Source: Candidatus Aerophobota bacterium | GTDB lineage: Bacteria; Aerophobota; Aerophobia; Aerophobales; JAGGXI01 | Assembly (NCBI GenBank): GCA_021163155.1 | Contig: JAGGXI010000043.1 | Coordinates: forward strand, 1 to 36,124 | Reading direction: 5' to 3' | Length of the DNA: 36,124 bases | In this document: one piece after another, positions 1-8,753 of the stretch | How positions within the stretch are numbered: position 1 is the first letter of the stretch | Layout of the letters: every line of letters begins with the position of its first letter | Notes under the pieces: generated by a model | What the model saw: only the letters and a program-made list of their open reading frames with translations | Told to the model about the DNA's origin: nothing | Database searches by the model: none | Program-made: the position numbers and the translations under genes

Positions 1-861
1 TGCTAACATTTCTCTTGGTTTTATTCTATTCATCTTAAGACCTAACTCTTCCTGAGGTATACCCAGAGCAAGGCCAAGAATTTGGGGGTAATAAAAAACG
101 GGCAATTTATACTCTGTCTCAAATTGCTTTTCTATCTTTTTTTGGCTTCCTTCATACATAATACTGCAGAAAGGACATATCAAGCAGATAGCATCCGCTT
201 TAGCAGCTTTTATATGGTCAAGTTTATTCTTAGCTACTTTTAGAGCTGTCATCTCATCTATACCTAAAATTCCTCCACCACAACATCCAAGTTTATCCTT
301 GTAAGGAACAGACTTTGCTCCTGTTACCTCAATTAACTCATCAAGAGTTTTTGGATTCTCGGGGTCATCAAATCCTTCATATATTTCTGAAGGTTTTAAG
401 TAATGACAGCCATAGTGAGCAGCAAGCTTAAACTTAGATAAACCAACTTTTATATTTTCTCTTATCTTATCAATACCAACATCTTCGTATAAAATCCGAG
501 CAAAATGTTTTACCTTTATTTTCCCCTCATATTTTCTCCCTACAATTGAGAGTTCTTTATTTACTTTTTTTCTTAGCTCTTCATCTTCCTTTAATTCTTT
601 ATTTACCTCTGTTAAAACGGAACAGCATGCACTACAAAGACAACATATATCTAAACCTTTCTCTTCCGCTAAACTTAAATTCTTAGCCGCCATTAAAAGA
701 AAAGTATCTCTATCTACTGATTTTACCGGGAAACCACAACAATTAAAATCATTTATATCCACAAGCTCTATACCTAATTTATCCGCTACTTTCCTTGTAG
801 AAATCTCATAATTTAAAGCTCTCACTGGAACAGTACATCCCAAAAATAAAGCGTATTTCAT
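1..861 (-). CDS. hdrB: Heterodisulfide reductase subunit B (second set), 3' end cut by window edge
   Basis: HdrB carries the CCG-domain non-cubane [4Fe-4S] clusters that reduce disulfides, acting with HdrC and HdrA in the cytoplasm. Reading the minus strand from an ATG at 861 gives 287 open codons to the window edge; the family is usually about 290-300 residues, so only the last few are missing. The first CCG half is visible as C9, C41-C42 (NCCGFP) and a cysteine cluster at C73-C80. The second half has a YGC motif, a GCCGGG motif and CLICPFC. The ATG shares one base with the hdrC stop (TAATG), so translation is coupled. It is the last gene seen in the operon led by gntR and the second hdrB there; the other is at 10795-11682. 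Family assignment is very firm. The physiological disulfide is unknown: no CoM/CoB pathway genes are in the window. Confidence 0.93.
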   Translation of the reverse strand, partial: MKYALFLGCTVPVRALNYEISTRKVADKLGIELVDINDFNCCGFPVKSVDRDTFLLMAAKNLSLAEEKGLDICCLCSACCSVLTEVNKELKEDEELRKKVNKELSIVGRKYEGKIKVKHFARILYEDVGIDKIRENIKVGLSKFKLAAHYGCHYLKPSEIYEGFDDPENPKTLDELIEVTGAKSVPYKDKLGCCGGGILGIDEMTALKVAKNKLDHIKAAKADAICLICPFCSIMYEGSQKKIEKQFETEYKLPVFYYPQILGLALGIPQEELGLKMNRIKPREMLA

Positions 862-1385
862 TATTTTTCCTCCCTGGCACTTACCAGTTTATCTACACCT
901 TCTTGTTTAAATAATTTTTTTGTATCCTCGGCACTTTCCTCTATTTGAGGAAGACCGGCCTTTACTCGCTTTTTGTTATCAAATTCCCCTATTTCATAAA
1001 GTCTACCATGGGAGTTTAAAAATCCCATTTGAGCTACAAAAGATGGATGGATATGCCCCTCTTTTACAGCTATATTTTTTATGGCATTCATTAGGTCAGT
1101 AATCTTTACATCCTGAGGGCACCTTTCAGTGCAGCTATAACAGCCAGCACATAACCAGATAAAATCACTGGAAAGTACCCTTTCCTTCATTCCCAATAAA
1201 GCCATTCTAATAATCTTTCGGGGATTATACTTTTCATTTACTTCTCTAATGGGACATGTGGCAGTGCAAGTGCCACAAGCAAAACAGCGAGACATATTCT
1301 CACCCCCGGGTTCCGCTTGAATCTCATATTTAAAATTTGGGTTTAATTCATTTACCTTGATGATTTTTTCTTCTTTTTCACTCAT
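861..1385 (-). CDS. hdrC: Heterodisulfide reductase subunit C (second set)
   Basis: A 174-residue iron-sulfur protein that would pass electrons between HdrA and HdrB. Two [4Fe-4S] motifs are visible: C34-x2-C37-x2-C40-x3-C44-P and C79-x2-C82-x2-C85-x3-C89-P, spaced as in HdrC. A C-terminal tail of about 60 charged residues follows. It starts one base after the FrhB-like gene and its TAA overlaps the hdrB ATG by one base, so FrhB-like, HdrC and HdrB are surely co-translated. No membrane segment is seen, which separates it from HdrE/DsrM-linked systems. Family assignment is firm. Its partner is inferred from gene order; it could equally dock on the fused HdrA encoded at 3086-6103. Confidence 0.93.
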   Translation of the reverse strand: MSEKEEKIIKVNELNPNFKYEIQAEPGGENMSRCFACGTCTATCPIREVNEKYNPRKIIRMALLGMKERVLSSDFIWLCAGCYSCTERCPQDVKITDLMNAIKNIAVKEGHIHPSFVAQMGFLNSHGRLYEIGEFDNKKRVKAGLPQIEESAEDTKKLFKQEGVDKLVSAREEK

Positions 1386-1386
1386 T

Positions 1387-2514
1387 TTATTCCTCCCCTA
1401 CATTTTGAAGTTCTTCTTCCTTAAAAGTGGTAAGTGGTAACGGCTCTTCTAAATCTCTTCCTGGAACATATTTAAAAATCTCCTGCACATTATAACCTAC
1501 TGTCTTAAATATTTTAAGAAGTGGAATATTACTTGGGCAAGCTTGCTCACAAGCTCCGCATCCTACACAAGAAGTAGCCATATGACTCATTCTTCCTAAA
1601 TGGAAAAGAATAGTATCTGTGGGCATCTTGATAGAGCCTTTTCTTTTAGCCCATCCAAGGTATTTTCCTGAATCAAATTCAAAAGTAGGCGATTCAAAAA
1701 AACACTCTCTACAATAACAAATAGGACAGACTTTCATACAATTATGACAGTTAATACAGGTGGAAAAAACCGAAAGTAAATTCTCCCAACCGCTTGCCTC
1801 TTCTTTTGTCTGAGAAAAAAGAGTATCCCTTTTTTCTATCTTCCCATTAATGTATTTAGAAATAGATTCCTTTCTTTCCTTTAATTGGTTAAATTCTGAG
1901 AAAGAGAACTTTTCTAAAATTTCTTCTCCTTTTTTAGTATGGGACTCAAGAAGAATATTTTTTTCAAAATCTACTCCTATTAAGCCAATAACTAAATCGG
2001 CATTAGAGGGAATAGGGTATTCACACACCCGACAGGCTTCTCTTAATTGGGCATCTTCTTCTCCCTCCTTGAATTTTCTTAAGAGTTCATCCGAAGGTGA
2101 ACTTCCTTGCTTACAAAGGCTTTGATAATCACTGACTGAATAAGTCCCTAAACAATCTACCCCAATTATAAGTAGATTATCTAAAGAAGCCTGCTTCAAT
2201 TTAACCAGCTCTATCAATGCTCTTATCTCACAGGATCTAAGGATAACGCCTACAGGACTTTTATAAGGACTAAGTCTTGTCATATCAGAGATAATTCCTG
2301 CTGAATTAACAGGAAGGACAGGCGCAATAACATTTGCTTCCTTTAGTTCATCAGGATTATTCACCAGACTTTGAGCTACATTATCCTTTGAGGGAACCTC
2401 TCGAGGAACCAGAAGTGCACTTACCAGATTCTTTTCAAGAAGACCATTCAAAAAAGAATTAATCGTTTCCTTTACTTTACCATCCTTCACCTCAACAATT
2501 ACTTCTTTTGCCAT
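1387..2514 (-). CDS. FrhB/FdhB-like iron-sulfur oxidoreductase subunit linked to Hdr
   Basis: A 375-residue protein of the FrhB/FdhB-like (coenzyme F420 hydrogenase/dehydrogenase beta) superfamily. The N-terminal part (about 1-240) resembles the flavin-binding fold, with scattered cysteines C95, C121, C134, C161 and C164. The C-terminal part has two ferredoxin-like motifs, C253-x2-C256-x2-C259-x3-C263 (followed by extra C266, C268 and C271) and C316-x2-C319-x2-C322-x3-C326. In known Hdr clusters such subunits feed electrons from formate, F420H2 or a pyridine nucleotide into MvhD and HdrA. No catalytic FdhA or F420-reducing hydrogenase subunit lies nearby, so its electron donor is not evident. 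It lies 12 bases after mvhD and one base before hdrC. The symbol is left empty because FrhB, FdhB and related subunits cannot be told apart by eye. Confidence 0.8.
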   Translation of the reverse strand: MAKEVIVEVKDGKVKETINSFLNGLLEKNLVSALLVPREVPSKDNVAQSLVNNPDELKEANVIAPVLPVNSAGIISDMTRLSPYKSPVGVILRSCEIRALIELVKLKQASLDNLLIIGVDCLGTYSVSDYQSLCKQGSSPSDELLRKFKEGEEDAQLREACRVCEYPIPSNADLVIGLIGVDFEKNILLESHTKKGEEILEKFSFSEFNQLKERKESISKYINGKIEKRDTLFSQTKEEASGWENLLSVFSTCINCHNCMKVCPICYCRECFFESPTFEFDSGKYLGWAKRKGSIKMPTDTILFHLGRMSHMATSCVGCGACEQACPSNIPLLKIFKTVGYNVQEIFKYVPGRDLEEPLPLTTFKEEELQNVGEE

Positions 2515-2526
2515 TTTTTACCTCTA

Positions 2527-2949
2527 TTATATTGACCAATATTTATTTATTGGATTAGGGCCTAATTCTTTTATATAAGCTGTCATCTTAGACATAGTGT
2601 TAGCATATATTTTACCTTCACTGGTACTCACCCATTTAACCCAAATTCGATTATCACCTAACCCCAGAGTCTTTAAAATGCTCCTTAAAACAGTGACTCT
2701 TCTTCTCATTTTATAATTTCCATTTACATAATGGCAATCTCCCGGGCGACATCCACCAATAAAGACCCCATCGGCTCCTCTTAGTAAAGCCCAAAGAACA
2801 TAGGCAGGGTCAACTGACCCTGAACACATCACCCTAATAGGTCTAATATTTGGCGGATATTGTATCCTCAAAGTACCAGCAGTATCTGCTCCTGCATAAG
2901 TACACCAATTACACAAGAAACCAACTATTTTTGGCTCAAAATTGTCCAT
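2527..2949 (-). CDS. mvhD: MvhD/FlpD-type [2Fe-2S] electron-transfer subunit
   Basis: A 140-residue protein of the methyl-viologen-reducing hydrogenase delta subunit family. It connects an electron-donating module (hydrogenase, formate dehydrogenase or FrhB-like protein) to HdrA. The family cysteines are present: C13 and C16 (CNWC), C42 (MCSG), C67 and C72 (GGCRPGDC), which bind a [2Fe-2S] cluster in the family. Length is typical. The ATG has a strong GAGAAGGAGG site. It is directly downstream of the fused hdrA, after a 136-base gap holding REP-like hairpins, and just upstream of the FrhB-like gene. The order HdrA-MvhD-FrhB-like-HdrC-HdrB suggests one complex. No MvhA or MvhG hydrogenase subunit is encoded here. 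Confidence 0.93.
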   Translation of the reverse strand: MDNFEPKIVGFLCNWCTYAGADTAGTLRIQYPPNIRPIRVMCSGSVDPAYVLWALLRGADGVFIGGCRPGDCHYVNGNYKMRRRVTVLRSILKTLGLGDNRIWVKWVSTSEGKIYANTMSKMTAYIKELGPNPINKYWSI

Positions 2950-2990
2950 TAATTACCTCCTTCTCATCTTAAAAATCTCTTTTTGCAATC

Positions 2991-3077
2991 GGTAGCCGCA
3001 GGCTTCAGTCTGCGCAACTTAAAAGCTGTGGCTATTATATCTCCCCTGCCACTGGTAGTCGCATGGTTTATTCTGCG
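2991..3077 (+). repeat. Pair of REP-like GTAG-headed hairpins
   Basis: Two short units lie in direct orientation between mvhD and the fused hdrA. Each begins GGTAG followed by an imperfect hairpin: 2991-3014 (arms around CGCAGGCT/AGTCTGCG) and 3054-3077 (CGCA...TGCG). A relic of an inverted copy (GCTGTGGCTA) lies between them at about 3025-3035. Related units occur at 8754-8836 and 23372-23446. A GTAG tetranucleotide at the foot of a hairpin is the hallmark of REP sequences mobilised by RAYT transposases; no RAYT gene is in the window. Confidence 0.7.
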
Positions 3078-3085
3078 TTCCATAT

Positions 3086-6000
3086 TTATATTGCCGCATC
3101 AACAACGGAAAGAATTTGTTTATCTTCATACCCTTTTAATTTTGTTGCTCCATTAGGACAGACCGTAGTGCAAATACCACATCCACGACAAAGAGTTGGT
3201 ATCACTTTAGCTATCTTTTTTTCCTCATCTATCACTCTTGCTTTAAAAGGACAGGCAGAGATACAGACCTCACAACCACTGCACCATCTCTCATTTACTT
3301 CGGCAATATACCTTCTGGATAAGATTCTCTCTTGAGATAATAATATTACAGCCTTAGCGGAAGCTGCATTAGCTTGAACTATCGATTCCTCAATAGAGCG
3401 GGGGGAATGAGCTAAACCACAAACAAATATTCCGTCTCTTAAGAATTCAACTGGTCGAAACTTAATATTAGCTTCCTCAAAAAAACCATCCTCATTCAAT
3501 GGAACATCTAAAACTTTAGCTAAAGAACGATTATCCTCGGGTATCATTCCAGTACTTAACACAACAAGACCAGGATTTATAACCAATTCTTCATTTAATA
3601 CAGGATCAGTAACTCTTATCTCTAATTTATTCTCTTTAATTTCAAGATGGGGTTTATTTTCTACATCGTATCTAATAAAGGATATCCCCATCTCCCTTGC
3701 TTTTGTATAATACTCTTCTTTAAACCCATAAGTCATTATATCTCGATAGAGAATATATATATTTGCTTTGGGATTCTCTTCCTTTATCTTTAGGGCATTC
3801 TTTATGGCTTGAGAACAGCACACCCGGCTACAATAAAGATGCGGCTCTTCCCGCGAACCTACACATTGAATCATAACTATTGAACTTTGGGAATTAACAT
3901 CTATTTCTCTATTTGCAATTAACTTTTCTATCTCTCTTTGAGTGATTATCCTTTTATCTTTACCATAAAGATACTCTTTGGGTTTATTCTCTTTTGCTCC
4001 AGTCGCCACAATAATAGCTCCATAAGGAACAACTTTAGATTCTGATTGGTCTATTTTAAGTACTGCCTTAAAATTTCCAGCATAACCGGTAACTTCTTCA
4101 AGCTCTGTATTTTTATAGATATTGATTAACTTATTTTCTTCTATCTGTTTTATCTTCTCTTTAAGAAAATTCTGAGCATCCAATCCTTCCAAAGTCCAAT
4201 AAATTTCTCTTGCATTACCTCCAAGCTCGGAGCTTTTCTCTATTAAATCAACCTCAAATCCCTGTTTAGCAATGGAGAAAGCCGCAACCATACCAGATAA
4301 GCCTGCACCAATAACTAATACCCTTTTAATCACAGAATCTGTTATTAAAGGCAATGGCTGTTGTAAGATGCTTTTTTCTACGGCCATAGAGAGAAATTTT
4401 TTTGCTTTTTCTGTAGCTAATTTTTTATCTTTATGTACCCAGGATATCTGCTCTCGAAAATTTACTATCTGCAAAAGAGAAGGGTTAAGCCCTACTTGGC
4501 GAACAGCCTTTTTAAACAAAACCTCATATTTATAAGAAGTACAGGCAGCAAAAATCACCCTATTTATCTTAGAATCAGCTATCTCTTTTTTGACTTTATC
4601 TAAATCAGATTTAAAACAGAGATATTTAAAATCTTTAACCAATTGGACATTGGAAAGTTTACTTGCAAATTTTTCTACTTCCTTTATATCAATTATACTG
4701 CTAATCTCTTGACCACAATGACATATAAAAATACCTATTTTGGGATCCTCATTAGTTGCATCAATCTCTTGAGGATAATTATCTTCTCCAGAAAATTTTC
4801 CTCGAGAAGATAGCATTACTCTGGAAACCTCAAGAGCAGCTGCACTTGCCTCAACAATAGTTTCTGAAATATCTTTAGGGCCTGAAAAAGAACCGCAGGT
4901 ATATATACCCTCTTTTGCTATCACATTAGAAAAATCGATTGTTTTGCAAAATCCATACTTATTTAATTTTAACCCTAAAGTCTCACTTATATTTTTAGCT
5001 TTATCAGGAGGCGTTTGTCCAACAGATAAAATAACTAGGTCAAATTCATCTTTAACATAATCCCCTTTTTCTGTCTCATAAATAATTTTTAAATTTTTTG
5101 TATCTGAAAATTCTTCTATTGCAGGAACTTTACATCTTATAAATTTTATACCTTTTTCTTTTACTTTTTCATAATACCTATAATATCCTTTACCAAAAGT
5201 TCTCATATCCATAAAAAAGATTTGAACATCAATTGTTGGGTCTATATCTTTTATAATCATAGCCTCTTTTAAAGCGATCATACAGCAGGCAGATGAACAG
5301 TAATCTCTTTCTTTATCTCTTGAACCGATACACTGCAGAAAAGCAATTTTTCGAGGCATTTTTCCATCTGAGGGGCGAATAAATCTACCATTATAAGGGC
5401 CCATTCCACTAAGCATTCTTTCAAGCTCTATACTGGTAACAACATTTGGATACTCTCTGTACCCATATTGATGTAAACTGTGGGGATTAAATTCTTCAAA
5501 ACCGGAAGAGAGAATGATAGCTCCTACTTCTAATTCAAGAATTTCATCCTTCTGAGAAAGATCAATAGCATTGGTAGGACATACCTTTACACATTCTCCA
5601 CATCGATTACAAGATTCTATATCAATAGTATATAAATTAGGAATTGCTTGAGGGTACTTAATATAAATTGCTTTACGAGAAGTTAAACCTTCATTAAACT
5701 CATCTTTCACTTCAATTGGGCAAACCTCCGTGCATAATCCACATCCAATACACTTATCCTCTTTTATATACCTTGCTTTTTTCTTAAAAGAAATTTTAAA
5801 GTTTCCTACAGAGCCTTCTACTTTTTCTACTTCTGTATTAGTCATAATCTGGATATTGGGATGAGTTAAATCTCGACGAAGACAAAATTCAGAGGCCTCC
5901 TCTCTCTTAAAAATTGGCAGCATTTGGCACATACCACAATCATTTGTAGGAAACTGTTTATCTAATTGAGAAAGCGTTCCTCCTATATTTGAACTTTTAT

Positions 6001-6103
6001 CTATTAAATAAACTTTAAATCCTAATTCCGCTAAATCAAATGAAGCTTTTATTCCCCCTATTCCAGCACCTACTACCATTACTGCGCCAATATCTTTCTC
6101 CAT
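3086..6103 (-). CDS. hdrA: Tandem-fused double HdrA-like flavoprotein (1005 residues)
   Basis: HdrA is the FAD-containing, electron-bifurcating subunit of Hdr complexes, normally about 650 residues. This protein holds two HdrA-like flavin modules. Module 1 (about 1-440) begins directly with a Rossmann motif (GAGIGG, 12-17) and carries an inserted ferredoxin (C118, C121, C124, C128 and C165, C168, C171, C175). A complete HdrA N-terminal domain follows (about 455-590, CHCG at 461-464). Module 2 (about 594-925, GAGLSG at 599-604) lacks the inserted ferredoxin. The protein ends with a two-cluster ferredoxin (C941-C951, C972-C982). ATG at 6103 has an AGGAGG site. It sits between frdA and mvhD. I see no frameshift, so it is one polypeptide. 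Two FADs and about four [4Fe-4S] clusters are inferred. Confidence 0.93.
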   Translation of the reverse strand: MEKDIGAVMVVGAGIGGIKASFDLAELGFKVYLIDKSSNIGGTLSQLDKQFPTNDCGMCQMLPIFKREEASEFCLRRDLTHPNIQIMTNTEVEKVEGSVGNFKISFKKKARYIKEDKCIGCGLCTEVCPIEVKDEFNEGLTSRKAIYIKYPQAIPNLYTIDIESCNRCGECVKVCPTNAIDLSQKDEILELEVGAIILSSGFEEFNPHSLHQYGYREYPNVVTSIELERMLSGMGPYNGRFIRPSDGKMPRKIAFLQCIGSRDKERDYCSSACCMIALKEAMIIKDIDPTIDVQIFFMDMRTFGKGYYRYYEKVKEKGIKFIRCKVPAIEEFSDTKNLKIIYETEKGDYVKDEFDLVILSVGQTPPDKAKNISETLGLKLNKYGFCKTIDFSNVIAKEGIYTCGSFSGPKDISETIVEASAAALEVSRVMLSSRGKFSGEDNYPQEIDATNEDPKIGIFICHCGQEISSIIDIKEVEKFASKLSNVQLVKDFKYLCFKSDLDKVKKEIADSKINRVIFAACTSYKYEVLFKKAVRQVGLNPSLLQIVNFREQISWVHKDKKLATEKAKKFLSMAVEKSILQQPLPLITDSVIKRVLVIGAGLSGMVAAFSIAKQGFEVDLIEKSSELGGNAREIYWTLEGLDAQNFLKEKIKQIEENKLINIYKNTELEEVTGYAGNFKAVLKIDQSESKVVPYGAIIVATGAKENKPKEYLYGKDKRIITQREIEKLIANREIDVNSQSSIVMIQCVGSREEPHLYCSRVCCSQAIKNALKIKEENPKANIYILYRDIMTYGFKEEYYTKAREMGISFIRYDVENKPHLEIKENKLEIRVTDPVLNEELVINPGLVVLSTGMIPEDNRSLAKVLDVPLNEDGFFEEANIKFRPVEFLRDGIFVCGLAHSPRSIEESIVQANAASAKAVILLSQERILSRRYIAEVNERWCSGCEVCISACPFKARVIDEEKKIAKVIPTLCRGCGICTTVCPNGATKLKGYEDKQILSVVDAAI

Positions 6104-6133
6104 CTTAAAATCCTCCTCTATTAAAACTCGCTT

Positions 6134-6162
6134 AGAGATTTCTGGAAAATTCAGAAATCTCT
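6134..6162. repeat. Hairpin repeat, AGAGATTTCTG family, copy 1
   Basis: A perfect 11-bp inverted repeat (AGAGATTTCTG at 6134-6144, CAGAAATCTCT at 6152-6162) lies in the 152-base gap between the fused hdrA and frdA. The same hairpin with the same following bases (TGATT.CA.AGAT.AAA) recurs at 13816-13843, so it is a dispersed element rather than a local terminator. It lies within the operon, where it could act as a processing or stability signal. Confidence 0.6.
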
Positions 6163-6255
6163 GATTTCACAGATAAAAAATTGAAATTACACAGATTAGC
6201 AGAGGACTCTGGAGGTTTTTCAGAGGCCTCGGTTAAAGTTTTTACTTTTATTTAT

Positions 6256-7920
6256 TTAATAAAATATATCAATTTTTCTTGCTAATACCGCTCTCCCTCT
6301 GTACTCTGGAAGAAGTATTGGAGCTTTTCTCTCAGGCTTTATACCAGTCTCTTTAAGCATATTTACATATTTTTTAACATGCTCTAATGATAGTTTTCCG
6401 TTGCTTTTAACTGATTTTATATATTCTGCACTATACATTCCAGCCCTTCTACCAAAAACCAGACAATCAAGAGTTGAGTTTCCCATAAGTCTATTCTTGC
6501 CATGCACACCACCTGATATCTCTCCTGCAACAAACAAACCTTCTACATTGGTTTTCCCTTGAGGGTCTGTCTCCACTCCCCCATTTTGATAGTGGAGTGT
6601 GGGAAAAACAAGGACAGGGTCTTTTATCATATTAACTCCAAATCTTTTAAACATCCTCACCATAGCTGGAAAAGAGCGTTCAATCCTACCTTTACCATTA
6701 ATAATATCAATGAGAGGTGTGTCTAACCATATTCCCCTCATTCCTGTAGGTGTTATAATTCCCTTATCCCTGGTATAACATTCTCTTATAAAAGCAGAAG
6801 CTTCTACGTCCCGTGGTTCAAGAGGAAATACAAATACTTCACCGTCTTTATTCACTGGCTGGGCCCCACTCGTTCTTAATTTCTCGGTAAGGAGAAGGCC
6901 TATTATTTGCTGAGGATACGCAGCCCCAGTAGGATGGTATTGAACAGTATCTGTATCCCTTAATTTTGCCCCAACACGATATGCAAGAACAACTCCATCA
7001 CAGGTAGCACCATAATGGTTAGTTGTCGGGAATCCTCTTATATGAAGCCTTCCAAAACCACCGGTAGCCAGAATAGTTGCTTTAGCCTTTACAATTTTAT
7101 ACTCCCCTGTTTCCAGACCCCATAAGACTGCACCAGCTACTTTGTTCTCAGAATTAGTGATAAGTTCAATAGCCGGATAGAATTCAAGAACCGTAATTCT
7201 TCTATTTCTAAACTCATCTCTTAAAACACGCAGCTCCTCCATTCCAGTATAATCTCTGCAGGCATGCATTCTCCTTCTCGAAGTGCCCCCACCTGTTAGT
7301 TCCATAAAATTACCATTAACATCTTTATCAAACATAGCTCCAAGCTTCTCAAGCCACTGCATTACCTGAGGAGCATCTTCCACAAGCGCTCTTAACACAT
7401 CGGGCTTGTTCGTAAAATGCCCTCCTCCAAGACCATCAATATAATGAATTACTGGACTATCTTCTGGGCGGTCTGCTGCCTGAGTACCACCTTGTGCCAT
7501 CATAGAATTAGCATCTCCATGCCTTAGTTTGTTGGTAAGCAAGATCTTCTCTGCAGAAATCCCATAGTCATTTGCCAGAAGAGCAGCACTTGTTCCAGCA
7601 AGACCGCCGCCTATTATTAAAATATCTGGCTCATAATCTACTTTACTTAAATCAATCTCTTCAGGCTCTATCACTGGATACGCCTCAAGTAAATCCACTA
7701 CTTCATTAGGAGCAATATCCCCCTTATTGGGACCAATTTTTATTTCTCTTTTGCCACCGGGAGTATAATCTGGATGATAACGGTTTAAAACTTTTTCTCT
7801 CTCCTCAGGCGTCATCTGAGGAGGTAATTTTCCTATTCTCTTTGGTCGTGTTCTCTCAACAAGCTTAATTGATTCACGCATATATTCAGGATAACCACCT
7901 ATAAATTTAAGTTCAGCCAC
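6256..7920 (-). CDS. Soluble fumarate reductase/succinate dehydrogenase-type flavoprotein subunit
   Basis: A 554-residue FrdA/SdhA/TfrA-family flavoprotein for fumarate/succinate interconversion. An unusual extension of about 98 residues precedes the FAD motif GGGLAG (104-109). Further family marks are AQGGTQAA (142-149), QYHPTG (327-332), an RTSG site at 349-352 where the family has the catalytic Arg (usually RGEGG), a PTLHY motif and HGKNRLMGNS near the C-terminus, where the substrate-binding Arg lies. The His that binds FAD covalently in FrdA/SdhA aligns with Asn138, so FAD should be non-covalent as in aspartate oxidase and soluble reductases. Start is GTG at 7920 with an AAGGAGG site. It follows frdB by 14 bases. 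No membrane anchor (FrdCD/SdhCD) is present. Aspartate oxidase is less likely because of the FrdB partner and the fumarase and malic enzyme neighbours. Confidence 0.88.
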   Translation of the reverse strand: MAELKFIGGYPEYMRESIKLVERTRPKRIGKLPPQMTPEEREKVLNRYHPDYTPGGKREIKIGPNKGDIAPNEVVDLLEAYPVIEPEEIDLSKVDYEPDILIIGGGLAGTSAALLANDYGISAEKILLTNKLRHGDANSMMAQGGTQAADRPEDSPVIHYIDGLGGGHFTNKPDVLRALVEDAPQVMQWLEKLGAMFDKDVNGNFMELTGGGTSRRRMHACRDYTGMEELRVLRDEFRNRRITVLEFYPAIELITNSENKVAGAVLWGLETGEYKIVKAKATILATGGFGRLHIRGFPTTNHYGATCDGVVLAYRVGAKLRDTDTVQYHPTGAAYPQQIIGLLLTEKLRTSGAQPVNKDGEVFVFPLEPRDVEASAFIRECYTRDKGIITPTGMRGIWLDTPLIDIINGKGRIERSFPAMVRMFKRFGVNMIKDPVLVFPTLHYQNGGVETDPQGKTNVEGLFVAGEISGGVHGKNRLMGNSTLDCLVFGRRAGMYSAEYIKSVKSNGKLSLEHVKKYVNMLKETGIKPERKAPILLPEYRGRAVLARKIDIFY

Positions 7921-7934
7921 ATCTTTCCTCCTTT

Positions 7935-8693
7935 TTAGTAAACTTCACGTGTTCTTTGCTGCTCTGTATAAAGATTCTTAAGCTCATCGCTGCTAAGGCT
8001 CATAACTCTATCAAACTCTTTATCGAACTTACCCTTTTTTATTTCCTCAACTCTTTTCTTAACATTTTTCTCCTCAGGAGAACCATACCTTCCATACATT
8101 CTTCTTGCTAGTTGGGCTAGATGATACTGTACAATATCAGCAGGGCACCTTATTGCACAAAGTCCACATTGAATACATTCAAAGGAGCCCTCAGCAACTG
8201 CAGCAAAGTCACCTTTAATTGCTGCTTGAACATAATCCATTACCTCAAGATCTTGAGGGCACGATTTTGTACAAGTATTACAAGATACACATCTTGTAAT
8301 TTCCGGGTAGTATTTGAAAAATACAGATATATCATATTGCTCTTTATTAATATCATAAATAGCCTTTTCTGCAGGAGCAAATGGAATTTGGACCAGATAC
8401 ATCCCATCCTCAACTCTTGTTTGACATGCCATAGCTGTCCGGAGTTTATATTCTCCTTTTTTCCTGTATACAGTGGAGCAGGCTCCACAAAATCCTGCTC
8501 TGCATCCACAAGATCTGATAAATTTATACCCGGCGTACTCCATAGCTTGCATAATTGTCAGAGCTGCAGGAACCTTATACTCCTTTCCCATTATGTAAAT
8601 TGTTACCCAATGTTCTACCTCTTTCTCATCCACTCCTTTGGTAACCGCCTTGTTTGCCTCAGCGATTTTTTCCATGATACTTTTTTCTTCCAT
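7935..8693 (-). CDS. Fumarate reductase-type iron-sulfur subunit (TfrB N-terminal-like)
   Basis: A 252-residue FrdB-like protein. The N-terminal plant-type ferredoxin domain has C62, C64, C69, C72 and C90 for a [2Fe-2S] cluster. The C-terminal domain has two full cubane motifs, C135-x2-C138-x2-C141-x3-C145-P and C173-x2-C176-x2-C179-x3-C183-P, instead of the [4Fe-4S] plus [3Fe-4S] pattern of membrane FrdB. This recalls the thiol:fumarate reductase subunit TfrB, but the CCG (HdrB-like) domain of TfrB is absent here and is supplied by a separate hdrB in the operon. The ATG at 8693 with GGAG seven bases upstream is preferred over an in-frame TTG at 8726, which lacks a ribosome site. It lies between hdrA and frdA. 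Confidence 0.88.
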   Translation of the reverse strand: MEEKSIMEKIAEANKAVTKGVDEKEVEHWVTIYIMGKEYKVPAALTIMQAMEYAGYKFIRSCGCRAGFCGACSTVYRKKGEYKLRTAMACQTRVEDGMYLVQIPFAPAEKAIYDINKEQYDISVFFKYYPEITRCVSCNTCTKSCPQDLEVMDYVQAAIKGDFAAVAEGSFECIQCGLCAIRCPADIVQYHLAQLARRMYGRYGSPEEKNVKKRVEEIKKGKFDKEFDRVMSLSSDELKNLYTEQQRTREVY

Positions 8694-8753
8694 TTTATCA
8701 CTCCAAAACAAAGATAATTTTTTCAAAAATATCTTTTCTCTTTTTGCAAAATT

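Noticed and set aside
8121-8717. A 198-codon open frame on the plus strand opposite frdB
   Set aside because: It mirrors the iron-sulfur protein gene, has no ribosome site, is Cys/Ser-rich as expected from an antisense reading of ferredoxin motifs, and shows no recognisable domain.
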